From: Massilia sp. ZL223
Lineage (GTDB): Bacteria > Pseudomonadota > Gammaproteobacteria > Burkholderiales > Burkholderiaceae_D
Direction of reading: 5' to 3'
NCBI RefSeq assembly: GCF_018119395.1
Contig: NZ_JAGPWD010000027.1
Coordinates: forward strand, 1-64,000
Length of the DNA stretch: 64,000 nucleotides
The position numbers and the translations under genes were made by a program. Below the pieces are notes generated by a model. The model saw only the letters and a list, made by a program, of their open reading frames with translations. It did not search any database and was not told where the DNA came from. Positions 46,414-55,292 of the stretch are shown here, piece by piece; within the stretch, counting starts at the first letter, position 1, and each line of letters opens with the position of its first letter.

Positions 46414-47018
46414 TTGCGGGACCCGTGCACGACGTCGACGAACTTCACCGCCTGCAGTTCCATGTCGACCACATAGGTGTCGACCAGGTTGCGGAAGTGG
46501 CGGTAGAAGACCAGGGCCGGCATGGCGATCGCCAGGCCGAAGCCGGTGTTATACAAGGCCACCGAGATGCCGTGCGCGAGCTGGGCGGGGTTGTTGCCGC
46601 CGGTCGGGCTCTGGGCGCCGAAGATCTCGATCATGCCGACCACGGTGCCGAACAGACCCATCAGCGGCGCGAGCGAGGCGATGGTGCCGAGCGTGGTCAG
46701 GAAGCGTTCCAGGCCGTGGGCGACGCCGCGACCCGCTTCCTCGATCGATTCCTTCATCACGTCGCGCGGCGCGTCGACGTTGCGCAGCGCGGAAGCCAGC
46801 ACCGCGCCGAGCGGCGAATTCTGTTCCAGGGTGTTCACCACGTCCGGGGTGACCTTGCCGCTCCGATAGACGCGGATCACATCATCGAGCAACTGCTTCG
46901 GGAGAATCTTCTCGCGGCGCAGGTAGATAAGGCGTTCGACGATCAGGGCGACAGCAACGATCGACGCGATCAGCAAGAGCCAGATCGGCCAGCCTGCAGC
47001 TTGAAAAATGGCGAGCAA
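46410..47018 (-). CDS. exbB: MotA/TolQ/ExbB proton channel family protein
   Basis: 202 residues from a TTG (47018) with AGGAG six bases upstream. Three membrane helices (about 12-35, 110-135, 155-180) and the core motif LGTIASLAPLMGLFGTVVGMIEIF are typical of ExbB. It is the first gene of the exbB-exbD-lpxK-Trm112-kdsB run. Its promoter must lie in the 1.25-kb repeat-bearing intergenic region upstream. Confidence 0.94.
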   Translation of the reverse strand: MLAIFQAAGWPIWLLLIASIVAVALIVERLIYLRREKILPKQLLDDVIRVYRSGKVTPDVVNTLEQNSPLGAVLASALRNVDAPRDVMKESIEEAGRGVAHGLERFLTTLGTIASLAPLMGLFGTVVGMIEIFGAQSPTGGNNPAQLAHGISVALYNTGFGLAIAMPALVFYRHFRNLVDTYVVDMELQAVKFVDVVHGSRK

Positions 47019-47091
47019 GAGAAACTCCTATGTTGAGAAAAATCACTCGGCAATGTAGCAAGTTGCCAGCTTTGCGGCAAGTAGAGTTCTG

Positions 47092-48145
47092 CACAACTTC
47101 TGTGGATAAAATTGTGCGCAAGGGGTCCCGTCAAACCTAAGCCCCTTGATTCATAAGGACTTTCTGATCCTGCGCAAGAAAATGGCAGGCTCAGGACTCA
47201 CTGCCCGGCTGCGAACCAAGTTGATCCGCCTCGGTTTTGCCGAACCAATAGTTCTTGTAGTTACGAACAAATTCTGTGGACAAAATTGTGTGCAATGCCT
47301 CCTAGCAAGTACTAAGCTGTTGATTTGGCTCAATAATTTGCACGCGGTTAAAAAACAGGCAGCTCCGGACAGCTGTACTTCTCTTCCACCTCTGTGTGGT
47401 TCCTCACATTTTTTGTGGACAAGAATGTGATTAAGGCTCCATTTTTATGCTTAAGTACTTGATCTAGATCATAAAAAACTCATAGCTCAATATTTGAGCA
47501 AAGCGGCCCTATGCACAATTTCCACTGCCTGGAAGGGTTTGGATCCCCGATTTGTTCGCCTTCCGAGCGTTACTCACATGCAATATTTGGCTGTGCACAT
47601 TTTTTGTGGATAAGAATGTGAGAAAGCGCATGTTTTCATGTTTAAGTCATTGATTTTAATCAATTCGTACTGCGGTGCTCAAAAAGCAGGCATGTCCTCA
47701 TGCCTGTCCCAAGCGAGCATTTCCGCGTGCCCAAGGCGAGGCAGCGCACTGGCAGACGATGTTTAGTGCGGCCCCAGCCCTAGCTTGTGCACATGTTTTG
47801 TGGACAACATTGTGAGCAAGGATACTTTCCACCTGCTAAGCTATTGATTTTACTCAACAAAGTTTCCAAGCATCATTTTTAAGCACGGCAGTGCAGTCTG
47901 GCGTCGCCCACGCAAGTTCGGCGTTTGCCCAGGCCGCATGAGCTCGGCTATGCACAGATTTTGTGGACAAGCACGTGGGTAAGCTACTCTACGGGCTCCT
48001 AAGTGCTTGATCCAAAAGGGAACACCCTACCCTGCCCAAATCCCGCGCAGTCTTCGGTCTTATGCATGAGTTCCCCACAGATTTTGTGGATAAAACCACC
48101 CTCATGTGTGAATATCGCATCGCAAGCCCTTGAATTTAAAGGGTT
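47092..48145 (+). repeat. Array of seven ~70-bp degenerate modules with DnaA-box-like nonamers
   Basis: The 1254-bp gap between exbB and xseA (47019-48272) is AT-rich and has no credible gene. It holds seven same-orientation modules at 47092-47161, 47266-47335, 47405-47474, 47596-47665, 47790-47859, 47953-48022 and 48076-48145. Each has TGTGGAYAA (complement TTRTCCACA) starting at 47101, 47275, 47414, 47605, 47799, 47962 and 48085. Taking that as 0, CACA stands at -9 (six of seven), TGTG at +12 (five of seven), TAAG at +38 (six of seven) and TTGA at +45 (all seven). CACA and TGTG can pair, and TTGA starts a second hairpin with varying but matched arms. Spacer sequences are unrelated. DnaA-binding locus or structured RNA cluster are both possible. 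Confidence 0.85.
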
Positions 48146-48272
48146 TCAATAAAATGCATTGAAAAGCAGCAACTAGTAGTTTTCCGCACACCATTGAACG
48201 ACAGGGCTTGTCGATTTTGCCAAGATATGACATAAGCATCAGCTTTGCTCCCGCCACCACGCCACGACTCCT

Positions 48273-49634
48273 ATGCAACGCCCGCCTGATGCCGATCCCG
48301 CCTACACCGCCCCGCCGGTGATGACCGTCACCGCCCTGAACCAGCAGGTGGCGCGCCTGCTCGAACGCAGTTTTCCACTGGTCTGGATTGGCGGCGAAAT
48401 CTCCAACTTCACGCGCGCCAGTTCCGGCCACTGGTATTTCACGCTCAAGGACGATGCCGCCCAGGTACGCGCGGTGATGTTCCGCAGCCGCGCCCAGATG
48501 GCCGGCTTCACCCCGCGCGAAGGCGACAAGGTCGAGGTGCGCGCGCTGGTGACCCTGTACGGCGCACGCGGCGACTACCAGATCAACGTCGAGGCCATGC
48601 GCCGCGCCGGCGTCGGCCAGCTCTACGAAGCCTTCCTGCGCCTGAAGGAAAAGCTGGCCGCCCAGGGCCTGTTCGACCAGGATCGCAAGCGCGCCCTGCC
48701 CCTGTTCCCGCGCACCATCGGCATCGTCACCAGTCCCCAGGCGGCCGCGCTGCGCGACGTATTGACCGCGCTGCGCCGCCGCGCGCCGCATGTACGCGTG
48801 ATCCTGTACCCCGCCCCGGTCCAGGGGCAGTTCGCGGCGGACAAGATTGCCGAAGCCATCACCACCGCCTCGCGCCGGGCCGAGGCCGATGTGCTGCTGG
48901 TCTGCCGCGGCGGCGGCTCGATCGAAGACCTGTGGTGCTTCAACGAGGAATGCGTGGCGCGCGCAATCGCCGCCTGCAGCATTCCCGTGATCTCGGGCGT
49001 CGGCCACGAAACCGACTTCACCATCGCCGACTTCGCCGCCGACATGCGCGCCGCCACTCCGACCGCCGCCGCCGAGCTGGCCGCCACGCCACGCGCCGAC
49101 TGGATCGGCTCGCTCCAGGCCGACGCGCTCGACCTGCGCCGCGCCATGCGCCGCACCCTGTCGGACGCCAGCCAGGGCCTGGACAGCCTCAGCCGCCGTC
49201 TGCTGAGCCCGTCGGACCGCATCGGCCACCAGCGCCTCAAGCTCTTGTCGATGGCGACCGCCATGACCCACGCGGCCCAGCATCCGATCAACCGCCAGGG
49301 CCTGGTGCTGGCCCAGCTGCGCCAGCGCTGGGCGCGCCACCGCCCCGATATCCGGGCGGTGCGCGCGCAGCTGCTGTCGGACCAGCGCCACCTGAACGCG
49401 AGCCTGTGCAGCCAGGTCAAACAGCGGCGCGACGCCCTGGGTGCGCTGGCGGCCCAGCTCGAACTGCTGAATCCGCAGCGCACGCTCGAACGCGGCTACG
49501 CCATCGTGCGCGACGCCAAGGGCCAGGTCTTGCGCGACCCGGCCGCCATCCATGCGCGCGACACCCTGACCCTGCGCCTGGCCGGCGGCAGCGCCGAGGT
49601 CGGCGTGGCCCATGTGCAGAGCGTGCTCGAGTGA
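48273..49634 (+). CDS. xseA: Exodeoxyribonuclease VII large subunit
   Basis: 453 residues, cytoplasmic. An OB-fold nucleic-acid-binding domain lies at about 18-115 ([30 protein letters not shown]). The catalytic domain (about 125-345) has [24 protein letters not shown] and [21 protein letters not shown] coiled-coil region and C-terminal segment ([13 protein letters not shown]) follow. With XseB it degrades single-stranded DNA. No xseB is in the window. The last of the seven repeat modules ends about 130 bp upstream of its start. Confidence 0.96.
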   Translation: MQRPPDADPAYTAPPVMTVTALNQQVARLLERSFPLVWIGGEISNFTRASSGHWYFTLKDDAAQVRAVMFRSRAQMAGFTPREGDKVEVRALVTLYGARGDYQINVEAMRRAGVGQLYEAFLRLKEKLAAQGLFDQDRKRALPLFPRTIGIVTSPQAAALRDVLTALRRRAPHVRVILYPAPVQGQFAADKIAEAITTASRRAEADVLLVCRGGGSIEDLWCFNEECVARAIAACSIPVISGVGHETDFTIADFAADMRAATPTAAAELAATPRADWIGSLQADALDLRRAMRRTLSDASQGLDSLSRRLLSPSDRIGHQRLKLLSMATAMTHAAQHPINRQGLVLAQLRQRWARHRPDIRAVRAQLLSDQRHLNASLCSQVKQRRDALGALAAQLELLNPQRTLERGYAIVRDAKGQVLRDPAAIHARDTLTLRLAGGSAEVGVAHVQSVLE

Positions 49635-49723
49635 GCCAAGGCCATTTATGCAACATTGCGGTATCCGGTTTAGAATAAGCGCCGCTATCGGAACAAACCC
49701 GTCCAACCAACAAAGGAAAGAAC

Positions 49724-50302
49724 ATGGAACATACCCTGCCGCCACTGCCGTACGCCAAGGATGCCCTGCAGCCGCACATCTCGGCTGAGACCCTGGAATA
49801 CCACCACGGCAAGCACCACCAGACCTATGTGACCAACCTGAACAACCTCATCAAGGGCACCGAGTACGAGAACATGCCCCTGGAAGAGATCATCAAGAAG
49901 TCGTCGGGCGGCCTGTTCAACAACTCGGCCCAAGTGTGGAACCACACCTTCTTCTGGAACTGCATGACCCCGAACGGCTCGGGCGCACCGAGCGGCAAGG
50001 TCCTTGATGCCATCAACGCCAAGTGGGGCTCGTTCGACAAGTTCAAGGAAGAGTTCAACAAGGCTGCCCTGGGCAACTTCGGTTCGGGCTGGACCTGGCT
50101 GGTGCAAAAGCCGGACGGCAGCGTCGACATCGTCAACACCTCGAACGCCGCCACCCCGCTGACCACCGCCGACAAGGCCCTCCTGACCGCCGACGTCTGG
50201 GAACACGCCTACTACATCGACTACCGCAACGCCCGCGCCAAGTTCCTGGAAGCGTTCTGGAACGTCGCCAACTGGGACTTCGCCAACCAGAACATGGCCT
50301 GA
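49724..50302 (+). CDS. sodB: Superoxide dismutase (Fe type)
   Basis: 192 residues from the ATG at 49724 with AAAGGAAAG upstream. Metal ligands are the His in [14 protein letters not shown], His in NHTFFWN, and the [13 protein letters not shown] Asp/His pair. The residue pattern [16 protein letters not shown] and FGSGWTWL is that of cytoplasmic iron enzymes. It lies 89 bp past xseA and is followed by its own terminator. Confidence 0.97.
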   Translation: MEHTLPPLPYAKDALQPHISAETLEYHHGKHHQTYVTNLNNLIKGTEYENMPLEEIIKKSSGGLFNNSAQVWNHTFFWNCMTPNGSGAPSGKVLDAINAKWGSFDKFKEEFNKAALGNFGSGWTWLVQKPDGSVDIVNTSNAATPLTTADKALLTADVWEHAYYIDYRNARAKFLEAFWNVANWDFANQNMA

Positions 50303-50344
50303 ATGGCCTGAGGATCCTGTGCCCCGGCACAGGATGCGCGAACG

Positions 50345-50376
50345 ATACGGCCCGCCTTGCGGGCCGTATTGCTTTG
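50345..50376 (+). terminator. Rho-independent terminator after sodB
   Basis: ATACGGCCCGC (50345-50355) and GCGGGCCGTAT (50359-50369) form a perfect 11-bp stem with a 3-nt loop, followed by TGCTTTG on the plus strand. The gene on the other strand ends at 50396, so this hairpin may serve both convergent genes. Confidence 0.8.
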
Positions 50377-50395
50377 TGCCCGGCGAAGGACGGCC

Positions 50396-51130
50396 TCAGT
50401 CGCCTCCACCGCAGCCGCCGCCGCATCCGCCCCCGCCATCCCCTCCGCCGTCGCAGTCCCCACTGCCGTCACCGGTACCGGAACCGGTATCGCCGCCATT
50501 GTCTTCCCGCCGGCGCAGCGCCTCCGCGTAGATTTCCTCGCTGATGAACCCGGCCGCGAGCAGCGCCGCCAGCGAGAGTTCGGGCTGGCGCCGCGCCACC
50601 CCCAGCCTGCGTCCGCTCGCGCCGAGCCGGGCGTAGGCGACCTCGCCGCGCTCCGTCCAGTAGCCGTGACCGCGCGGCATCCGCAGTCGCGCATCCAGCG
50701 TGAAGAGACGCGGCAGCGCCGGACCGTGGACGGGAATGCCATCCAGCGCCCGGCATGCCACCAGGGCCCTGGCCAGCGCGCCCGGCTCCAGGCTGGCCGC
50801 CTCCAGGTGCGGCACCGCGGCGCCGAAGTGACGCCGGCAAAAGCGCTCGAGTCCGATCGGGTCGTGCGCCAGCCAGGCATGCCACACCGAATCCGCCGCG
50901 AGCGAGGGCAAGGCGCAGGACGCACCCTGCCTGGTGAGCGCGTCGAAGAATCCCAGCAGTCCTTCCGCCGCACGGACGAAAAAAAGGGCATCCCTTGGGA
51001 TGCCCGGAAACTCGGTCGATGCGCCGTGCCGCCACGCGGCCTCCAGCCCCGGCGGCAACTCCGCCAGCGCGGTCCTGTAGCGCGACGTCCGCAGGTGGCG
51101 CTTGACGCGCAGATTGATCAGCCAGTTCAT
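50396..51130 (-). CDS. Hypothetical protein with Gly/Cys-rich C-terminal tail
   Basis: 244 residues from the ATG at 51130 with AAAGGAGG upstream. No signal peptide. A middle segment (ADSVWHAWLAHDPIGLERFCRRHFG) has the W-H pattern seen in DUF1399/glycine-rich-domain proteins. The last 35 residues are a Gly/Asp/Cys tail, ending GGGCGGGCGGGD. Similar tails occur in poorly studied bacterial proteins, where they are thought to be exported or modified. I do not recognise the function. It is divergent from a secreted hypothetical at 51312. Confidence 0.7.
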   Translation of the reverse strand: MNWLINLRVKRHLRTSRYRTALAELPPGLEAAWRHGASTEFPGIPRDALFFVRAAEGLLGFFDALTRQGASCALPSLAADSVWHAWLAHDPIGLERFCRRHFGAAVPHLEAASLEPGALARALVACRALDGIPVHGPALPRLFTLDARLRMPRGHGYWTERGEVAYARLGASGRRLGVARRQPELSLAALLAAGFISEEIYAEALRRREDNGGDTGSGTGDGSGDCDGGGDGGGGCGGGCGGGD

Positions 51131-51311
51131 GTTGCCTCCTTTGTGATTGTTATCGGCAGGATCAGCGTAAGCCAGGAATGTGACAGGAACATGACATCCC
51201 GGATTCCGCTCTGCCCCCACCCAGGGGGCTAGTCCCGTACCGTCCGCACCACTACATTGACTGACCGAATGCACGGGCGCCATCCGGCCTCCGGCACCGC
51301 TCACCCCGACC

Positions 51312-52310
51312 ATGACACATCGACTTCTCTCCGGACTCGCCCTGATGCCCGCCCTGCTCGCATCGCTGCCGGCCAGCGCCAACGATTGGCTCAACAAGCT
51401 GGCGAAACAGGCGGCCAACACCGCGATCCAGCAGACGGCAAAGAACCTGAACGCGACGGCATCCGCGCCAAGCTCCGCGCAAAGCCCGGCGCCCACCATG
51501 GCAAGCGCTGCCGTCAGCTATCCTGCCCCGACCGCCGCACCACGCGCAGCCCGCATGCGTTTCGAGGACGGCACGATCCTGTATGGCGACTATCTGGCTG
51601 ATTACTGGAGCCGGCCCGACGCCAGCACGCGCGGCGCAACGCCGGACAGCGACGCACCCGGGCATGTCATCGGCAAGCCGCTCAGCTTTGGCGGCAGCCG
51701 CAAGGTCGTGGGCACCGCCGACATGCAGCGCAAGCTCGAAGCGATCTTCCCGCGCGTGCTGGCCCACCCCGCGCTGGCCGGCATCCGCGGTTCCAGCCTG
51801 CGGCCGGGCGGCGGCTTCGGCCATGCGAACGGCGGCCCGATGCGCCACGCGACGGCCGGGCAGGCCACCCTGCTGGCCTATCCGATCCGCCTCGAGGATC
51901 CCGAAACGCATAAATTCCCCGACGGGACCTTCCACAGCCCCGGCGAAGGCGTCGTCATGCGCATCGGCGTCAACGACACCGACGAGCTCGACGGCCGCAC
52001 GCCGCTCGGCACCTGGAACGGCATGACGGTGCTGCGCGCCGGCTACATGTTCGTCATCCCGAATACGGAGCGGCCGCTGTACGTGCGCGACGCTTCCGGT
52101 CGCCAGGTAGTGAACCCGAACCTGATCGACGTCACCCGGCCGCGCTCGGACATCCAGTTCATGACCGTCTATGTGGGCACCGATTCGGCCGAGCACAACG
52201 AGGTCGTGCGCCAGCGCGTGCTGCCCACCTCCGGGTTCGGCCGCCTTGTGGGCGTGCTGTACAACACCGACTGGCGCACCCTGCTCCGGGAAGTCAACGA
52301 CATTCGCTAA
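51312..52310 (+). CDS. Secreted hypothetical protein
   Basis: 332 residues. Signal peptide MTHRLLSGLALMPALLASLPASA, then an Ala/Pro/Ser-rich stretch (about 40-80). The globular part (about 80-332) contains MRFEDGTILYGDYLADYW and a beta-rich second half (GKPLSFGGSRKVVGTADMQR, MTVYVGTDSAEH). I do not recognise a family. It lies about 110 bp before the RstA-like regulator, same strand, but each has its own upstream region. Confidence 0.75.
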   Translation: MTHRLLSGLALMPALLASLPASANDWLNKLAKQAANTAIQQTAKNLNATASAPSSAQSPAPTMASAAVSYPAPTAAPRAARMRFEDGTILYGDYLADYWSRPDASTRGATPDSDAPGHVIGKPLSFGGSRKVVGTADMQRKLEAIFPRVLAHPALAGIRGSSLRPGGGFGHANGGPMRHATAGQATLLAYPIRLEDPETHKFPDGTFHSPGEGVVMRIGVNDTDELDGRTPLGTWNGMTVLRAGYMFVIPNTERPLYVRDASGRQVVNPNLIDVTRPRSDIQFMTVYVGTDSAEHNEVVRQRVLPTSGFGRLVGVLYNTDWRTLLREVNDIR

Positions 52311-52418
52311 GCGGCCCGCATGAATTTGTCGTGAATCTGTAATCAAATGTCACCCCTTTGGGGAGGGTATGTTTTTCCCTGGACGGTCTTATACAATGGC
52401 AGACCCAAGGAGAAACGC

Positions 52419-53105
52419 ATGTACCGAGTGATGTTGGTGGAAGATGACGCGCGGTTGGCCGAGCTCGTCACGGAATACCTGTCTGGCTACGAATTTTCGG
52501 TCGATCTGGTGACGCGCGGCGACGCCGCCCTCGGCCGTTTCAAGGAACTCAGCCCGGACGTGGTCGTGCTGGACCTGATGCTGCCCGGCCTGGACGGCAT
52601 GGTGGTGTGCCGCCAGATCCGCGAACTGTCGGAAGTGCCCATCCTCATCCTCACGGCGCGCGAGGATTCCTACGATGAAGTCTCCGGCCTCGAACAGGGC
52701 GCCGACGACTTCGTCAACAAGCCGGTGCAGCCACGCGTACTGCTGGCGCGCCTGCGCGCGCTGATGCGCCGCACCCAGGCCAAGAGCGGCGGCGACACCC
52801 GGGTGCTGCAGTTCGGCGCGCTGCGTATCGCCACCTCGGACCGCAGCGTGATATGGCGCGGCCAGCCTTGCGTGCTGTCGAATACCGAATACAAGCTGCT
52901 GCTGGTGCTGGCGGAGGCGGCCGGACGCGTGCTGTCGCGCGACGCCCTGCTCAAAAAGATGCGCGGCATCGAGTTCGACGGCCTGGACCGCAGCATCGAC
53001 AACTGCATCTCCAAGCTGCGCCGCAAGTTCGACGACGTGGATTCGGAGAAGATCAAGACGGTGTGGGGCGAAGGCTACCTGTTCTCGCCCTCCGCCTGGA
53101 ACTGA
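52419..53105 (+). CDS. OmpR-family response regulator, RstA-like
   Basis: 228 residues from the ATG at 52419 (AAGGAGAAA upstream). The receiver (1-118) has D9-D10, Asp52 in VVLDLMLPGLDG and lysine in FVNKPVQP. The winged-helix effector (about 130-226) ends WGEGYLFS. The sequence is closest in style to RstA. No kinase is adjacent: the next gene is a convergent LysR regulator 1 bp away, while an RstB-like kinase lies at 59676. The two are a likely separated pair. Confidence 0.9.
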   Translation: MYRVMLVEDDARLAELVTEYLSGYEFSVDLVTRGDAALGRFKELSPDVVVLDLMLPGLDGMVVCRQIRELSEVPILILTAREDSYDEVSGLEQGADDFVNKPVQPRVLLARLRALMRRTQAKSGGDTRVLQFGALRIATSDRSVIWRGQPCVLSNTEYKLLLVLAEAAGRVLSRDALLKKMRGIEFDGLDRSIDNCISKLRRKFDDVDSEKIKTVWGEGYLFSPSAWN

Positions 53106-53106
53106 C

Positions 53107-54006
53107 TCAGGCGGCGATCAGGACGCCTTCCTCGGCGCCGGGCGCCTCCAGCGCCAGGACCTCGACCAGCCGGTCCAGGGCCAGCGAACGCTCGCCGCGC
53201 CACACCAGGTGCGTGCGGTTGGTGGCGAAGCGTTCCGGCAGCGGATGCTGGCTCACCTTGCCGGTCGCGTGCAGCGCCGCCAGCACCGACTTGGGCATGA
53301 TCGCAAAACCAGTCCCCGCGGCCACGCAAGCGATCATGCCCTGGTAGGAGCCGAATTCGAGCACATGCTCGGGCATGACATTGTCGCCGCCCAGCCAGTC
53401 TTCCAGGCGCTTGCGGTACGAGCAGCCATGGGCGAAGGCGATCATCGTGCTGCGCCCCAGGTCGCGCGCGGTCCGGACGCTGCGCACCTCTTTGGACGTG
53501 ACCAGCACCAGCTCCTCGCGGAACACCACGGTGGATTCGAGCTCGGGCGCCGTGAACGGCTCGGACACGAAGGCCGCCTCGATCTCGTATTGCATCACCC
53601 GGTTGATGAGGGCGCCCGTGGTCCCGGTCACCAGTTCCACGACCACCCCCGGATGCTCGGCATGGTAGCGCGACAGGATCGGCGCCAGCCGGCTTCCCGC
53701 CGTGCTTTCCAGCGAGCCGAGCCGGAACGTCCCCTGCGGCTTGCCGCTGCGCAGCGCATTGACCGTCTCGTCCGCCAGCCTCAGGAGCCGCAGCGCATAG
53801 TTCAGCAGCATCTCGCCCTCGCTGGAGAGCGTCAGCGAGCGCCCTTCCTTGCGGAACAGGCGTACGCCGAGGTAATCCTCCAGCTGGCGGATGCGCGTGG
53901 TGACGTTGGACGGCACGCGGTGCAGCTTCTCGGCAGCCCGGATGACGCCGCCCTCCTCGACCACGGTGCGGAAGATGGCAAGGGATTCCAGATCGATCGT
54001 TCTCAT
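53107..54006 (-). CDS. LysR family transcriptional regulator
   Basis: 299 residues from MRTIDLESLAIF (54006). An ATG at 54027 would add seven residues. An N-terminal helix-turn-helix (about 18-37, GGVIRAAEKLHRVPSNVTTR) is followed by a periplasmic-binding-like effector domain (about 90-290). It is divergent from an MFS transporter/decarboxylase-like pair, the classical layout for LysR control. A palindrome in the divergent gap (54008-54024) is a candidate site. Effector unknown. Confidence 0.92.
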   Translation of the reverse strand: MRTIDLESLAIFRTVVEEGGVIRAAEKLHRVPSNVTTRIRQLEDYLGVRLFRKEGRSLTLSSEGEMLLNYALRLLRLADETVNALRSGKPQGTFRLGSLESTAGSRLAPILSRYHAEHPGVVVELVTGTTGALINRVMQYEIEAAFVSEPFTAPELESTVVFREELVLVTSKEVRSVRTARDLGRSTMIAFAHGCSYRKRLEDWLGGDNVMPEHVLEFGSYQGMIACVAAGTGFAIMPKSVLAALHATGKVSQHPLPERFATNRTHLVWRGERSLALDRLVEVLALEAPGAEEGVLIAA

Positions 54007-54007
54007 A

Positions 54008-54024
54008 TGGAGAATGGTACTCCA
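54008..54024. promoter_or_regulatory. Palindrome in the LysR-MFS divergent promoter
   Basis: TGGAG-AATGGTA-CTCCA, 5-bp arms and a 7-bp centre, directly upstream of the LysR ATG at 54006 and 48 bp before the MFS start. Position suits autoregulation. It is not a perfect T-N11-A motif, so the assignment is tentative. Confidence 0.35.
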
Positions 54025-54071
54025 CATTTATTCATTAGTCTTTCATGGGCAAACAAGGTGTAATAGAGCCC

Positions 54072-55292
54072 ATGACCAGTTCCACTCTCAGCTCAAGCCT
54101 GCCCTCCGGGCGCACCGCCCTCCTGGTGTGCACGGCGGCCGTCCTCTCCCTGGCGGTGGCCATGGGCATCGGCCGCTTCGCCTTCACGCCGCTGTTTCCC
54201 CTGATGGTGAGGGATGGCCTGCTCGACAGCGAAGCCGGCGCCCTGCTCGCGGCCAGCAATTACCTTGGCTACCTGGTGGGCGCCATGCTCGCGTCCAGGC
54301 TGAGCCTGAGAGCGGAAACCCTGCTCGCACTCGGCCTGGCCGGCACCGTAGCGGTCACGGCGGCGATCGGCTGGACCGCTTCCTTGCCGGCCTGGGCAGT
54401 CCTGCGCTTCCTTGCCGGCGTACTGAGCGCCTGGACCCTGGTCGCGACCAGCACCTGGGGCCTGGGCTGGCTGGCCGCCGCCGGCCGCGCCCACCTGGCG
54501 GGGCTGATGTTCGCGGGCGTGGGCCTGGGCATCGCCGCGGCCGGCCTGTTCTGTCTCGCACTGGCGGGCTCCGCCATCTCCTCGCAGGCGATGTGGGTCG
54601 ACCTGGCCTTGCTGGCGGCGGTCGCCGTGATCCTTCCGCTGGCGGCCAGCAGGCGCCTGCCCGTGCCCGCCCCTGCCGCGGCGGCGCCCGCGCCAGACGC
54701 CGCATCGCGTACGTCTGCGGTACGCACGGGCGGCCTGATTGCCTGCTACACCCTGTTTGGTTTCGGATACATCCTTCCGGCCACGTATCTGCCCGCACTG
54801 GCGCGCCAGCTGGTGGATGACCCCGCCATCTTCGGCTGGGCCTGGCCCGTGTTCGGCCTGGCCGCGGCCTTGTCGACGGTGCTGGTGTCCTGGCGCCTGC
54901 ACAAGGCGAATCGCCTGAAGGTGTGGGCCGGCGCCCATGTCGTGATGGCGGCCGGCGTGCTGCTGCCCGCGCTGTGGGTGTCGCTGGCCGGCGTCGTCGC
55001 CGCCGCCTTGCTGGTCGGCGGCACCTTCATGGTGATCACCATGGTGGGCATGCAGGAAGCCCGTCACCGCGTCCAAGGCAACGCCGCCGCCATCCTCGGG
55101 CGGATGACCGCCGGCTTCGCCTTCGGCCAGCTGATGGGTCCGGTCGTCTCCGGCGCCATCGGCTATCTCACCGCCCATTCCCCGGCCGCCCTGCACACTG
55201 CCTTGACGCTCGCAGCAGCCGGCCTGATCCTCAGCGCCATCTGGCTGTGGCGCGAAGCAAGCCATTCCACTCTCATTAAGGAGCATCCATGA
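54072..55292 (+). CDS. MFS transporter, YbfB/YjiJ family
   Basis: 406 residues with 12 predicted membrane helices. The first helix segment AVAMGIGRFAFTPLFPLMV is the hallmark of the YbfB/YjiJ group. A cytoplasmic loop rich in Pro/Ala (about 205-225) divides the two halves. ATG at 54072 is preferred. An in-frame ATG at 54045 adds nine residues with a weaker ribosome site. The stop overlaps the start of the carboxymuconolactone-decarboxylase-like gene (ATGA), so the two are co-translated and probably LysR-controlled. Substrate unknown. Confidence 0.9.
   Translation: MTSSTLSSSLPSGRTALLVCTAAVLSLAVAMGIGRFAFTPLFPLMVRDGLLDSEAGALLAASNYLGYLVGAMLASRLSLRAETLLALGLAGTVAVTAAIGWTASLPAWAVLRFLAGVLSAWTLVATSTWGLGWLAAAGRAHLAGLMFAGVGLGIAAAGLFCLALAGSAISSQAMWVDLALLAAVAVILPLAASRRLPVPAPAAAAPAPDAASRTSAVRTGGLIACYTLFGFGYILPATYLPALARQLVDDPAIFGWAWPVFGLAAALSTVLVSWRLHKANRLKVWAGAHVVMAAGVLLPALWVSLAGVVAAALLVGGTFMVITMVGMQEARHRVQGNAAAILGRMTAGFAFGQLMGPVVSGAIGYLTAHSPAALHTALTLAAAGLILSAIWLWREASHSTLIKEHP

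Noticed and set aside
47151-47333. Minus-strand ORF of 60 codons inside the repeat region
   Set aside because: It crosses repeat module 2, has no domain or ribosome site, and its composition is not gene-like.
47092-48145. CRISPR array as explanation of the repeats
   Set aside because: Repeats are degenerate and about 70 bp long, spacers are 53-124 bp and variable, and there are no cas genes. This does not fit CRISPR.
47092-48145. Chromosomal origin (oriC) as explanation of the DnaA-like nonamers
   Set aside because: dnaA, dnaN, rpmH or gidA are absent from the window and the nonamers are far apart in one orientation. It is not excluded as a secondary DnaA-binding site.
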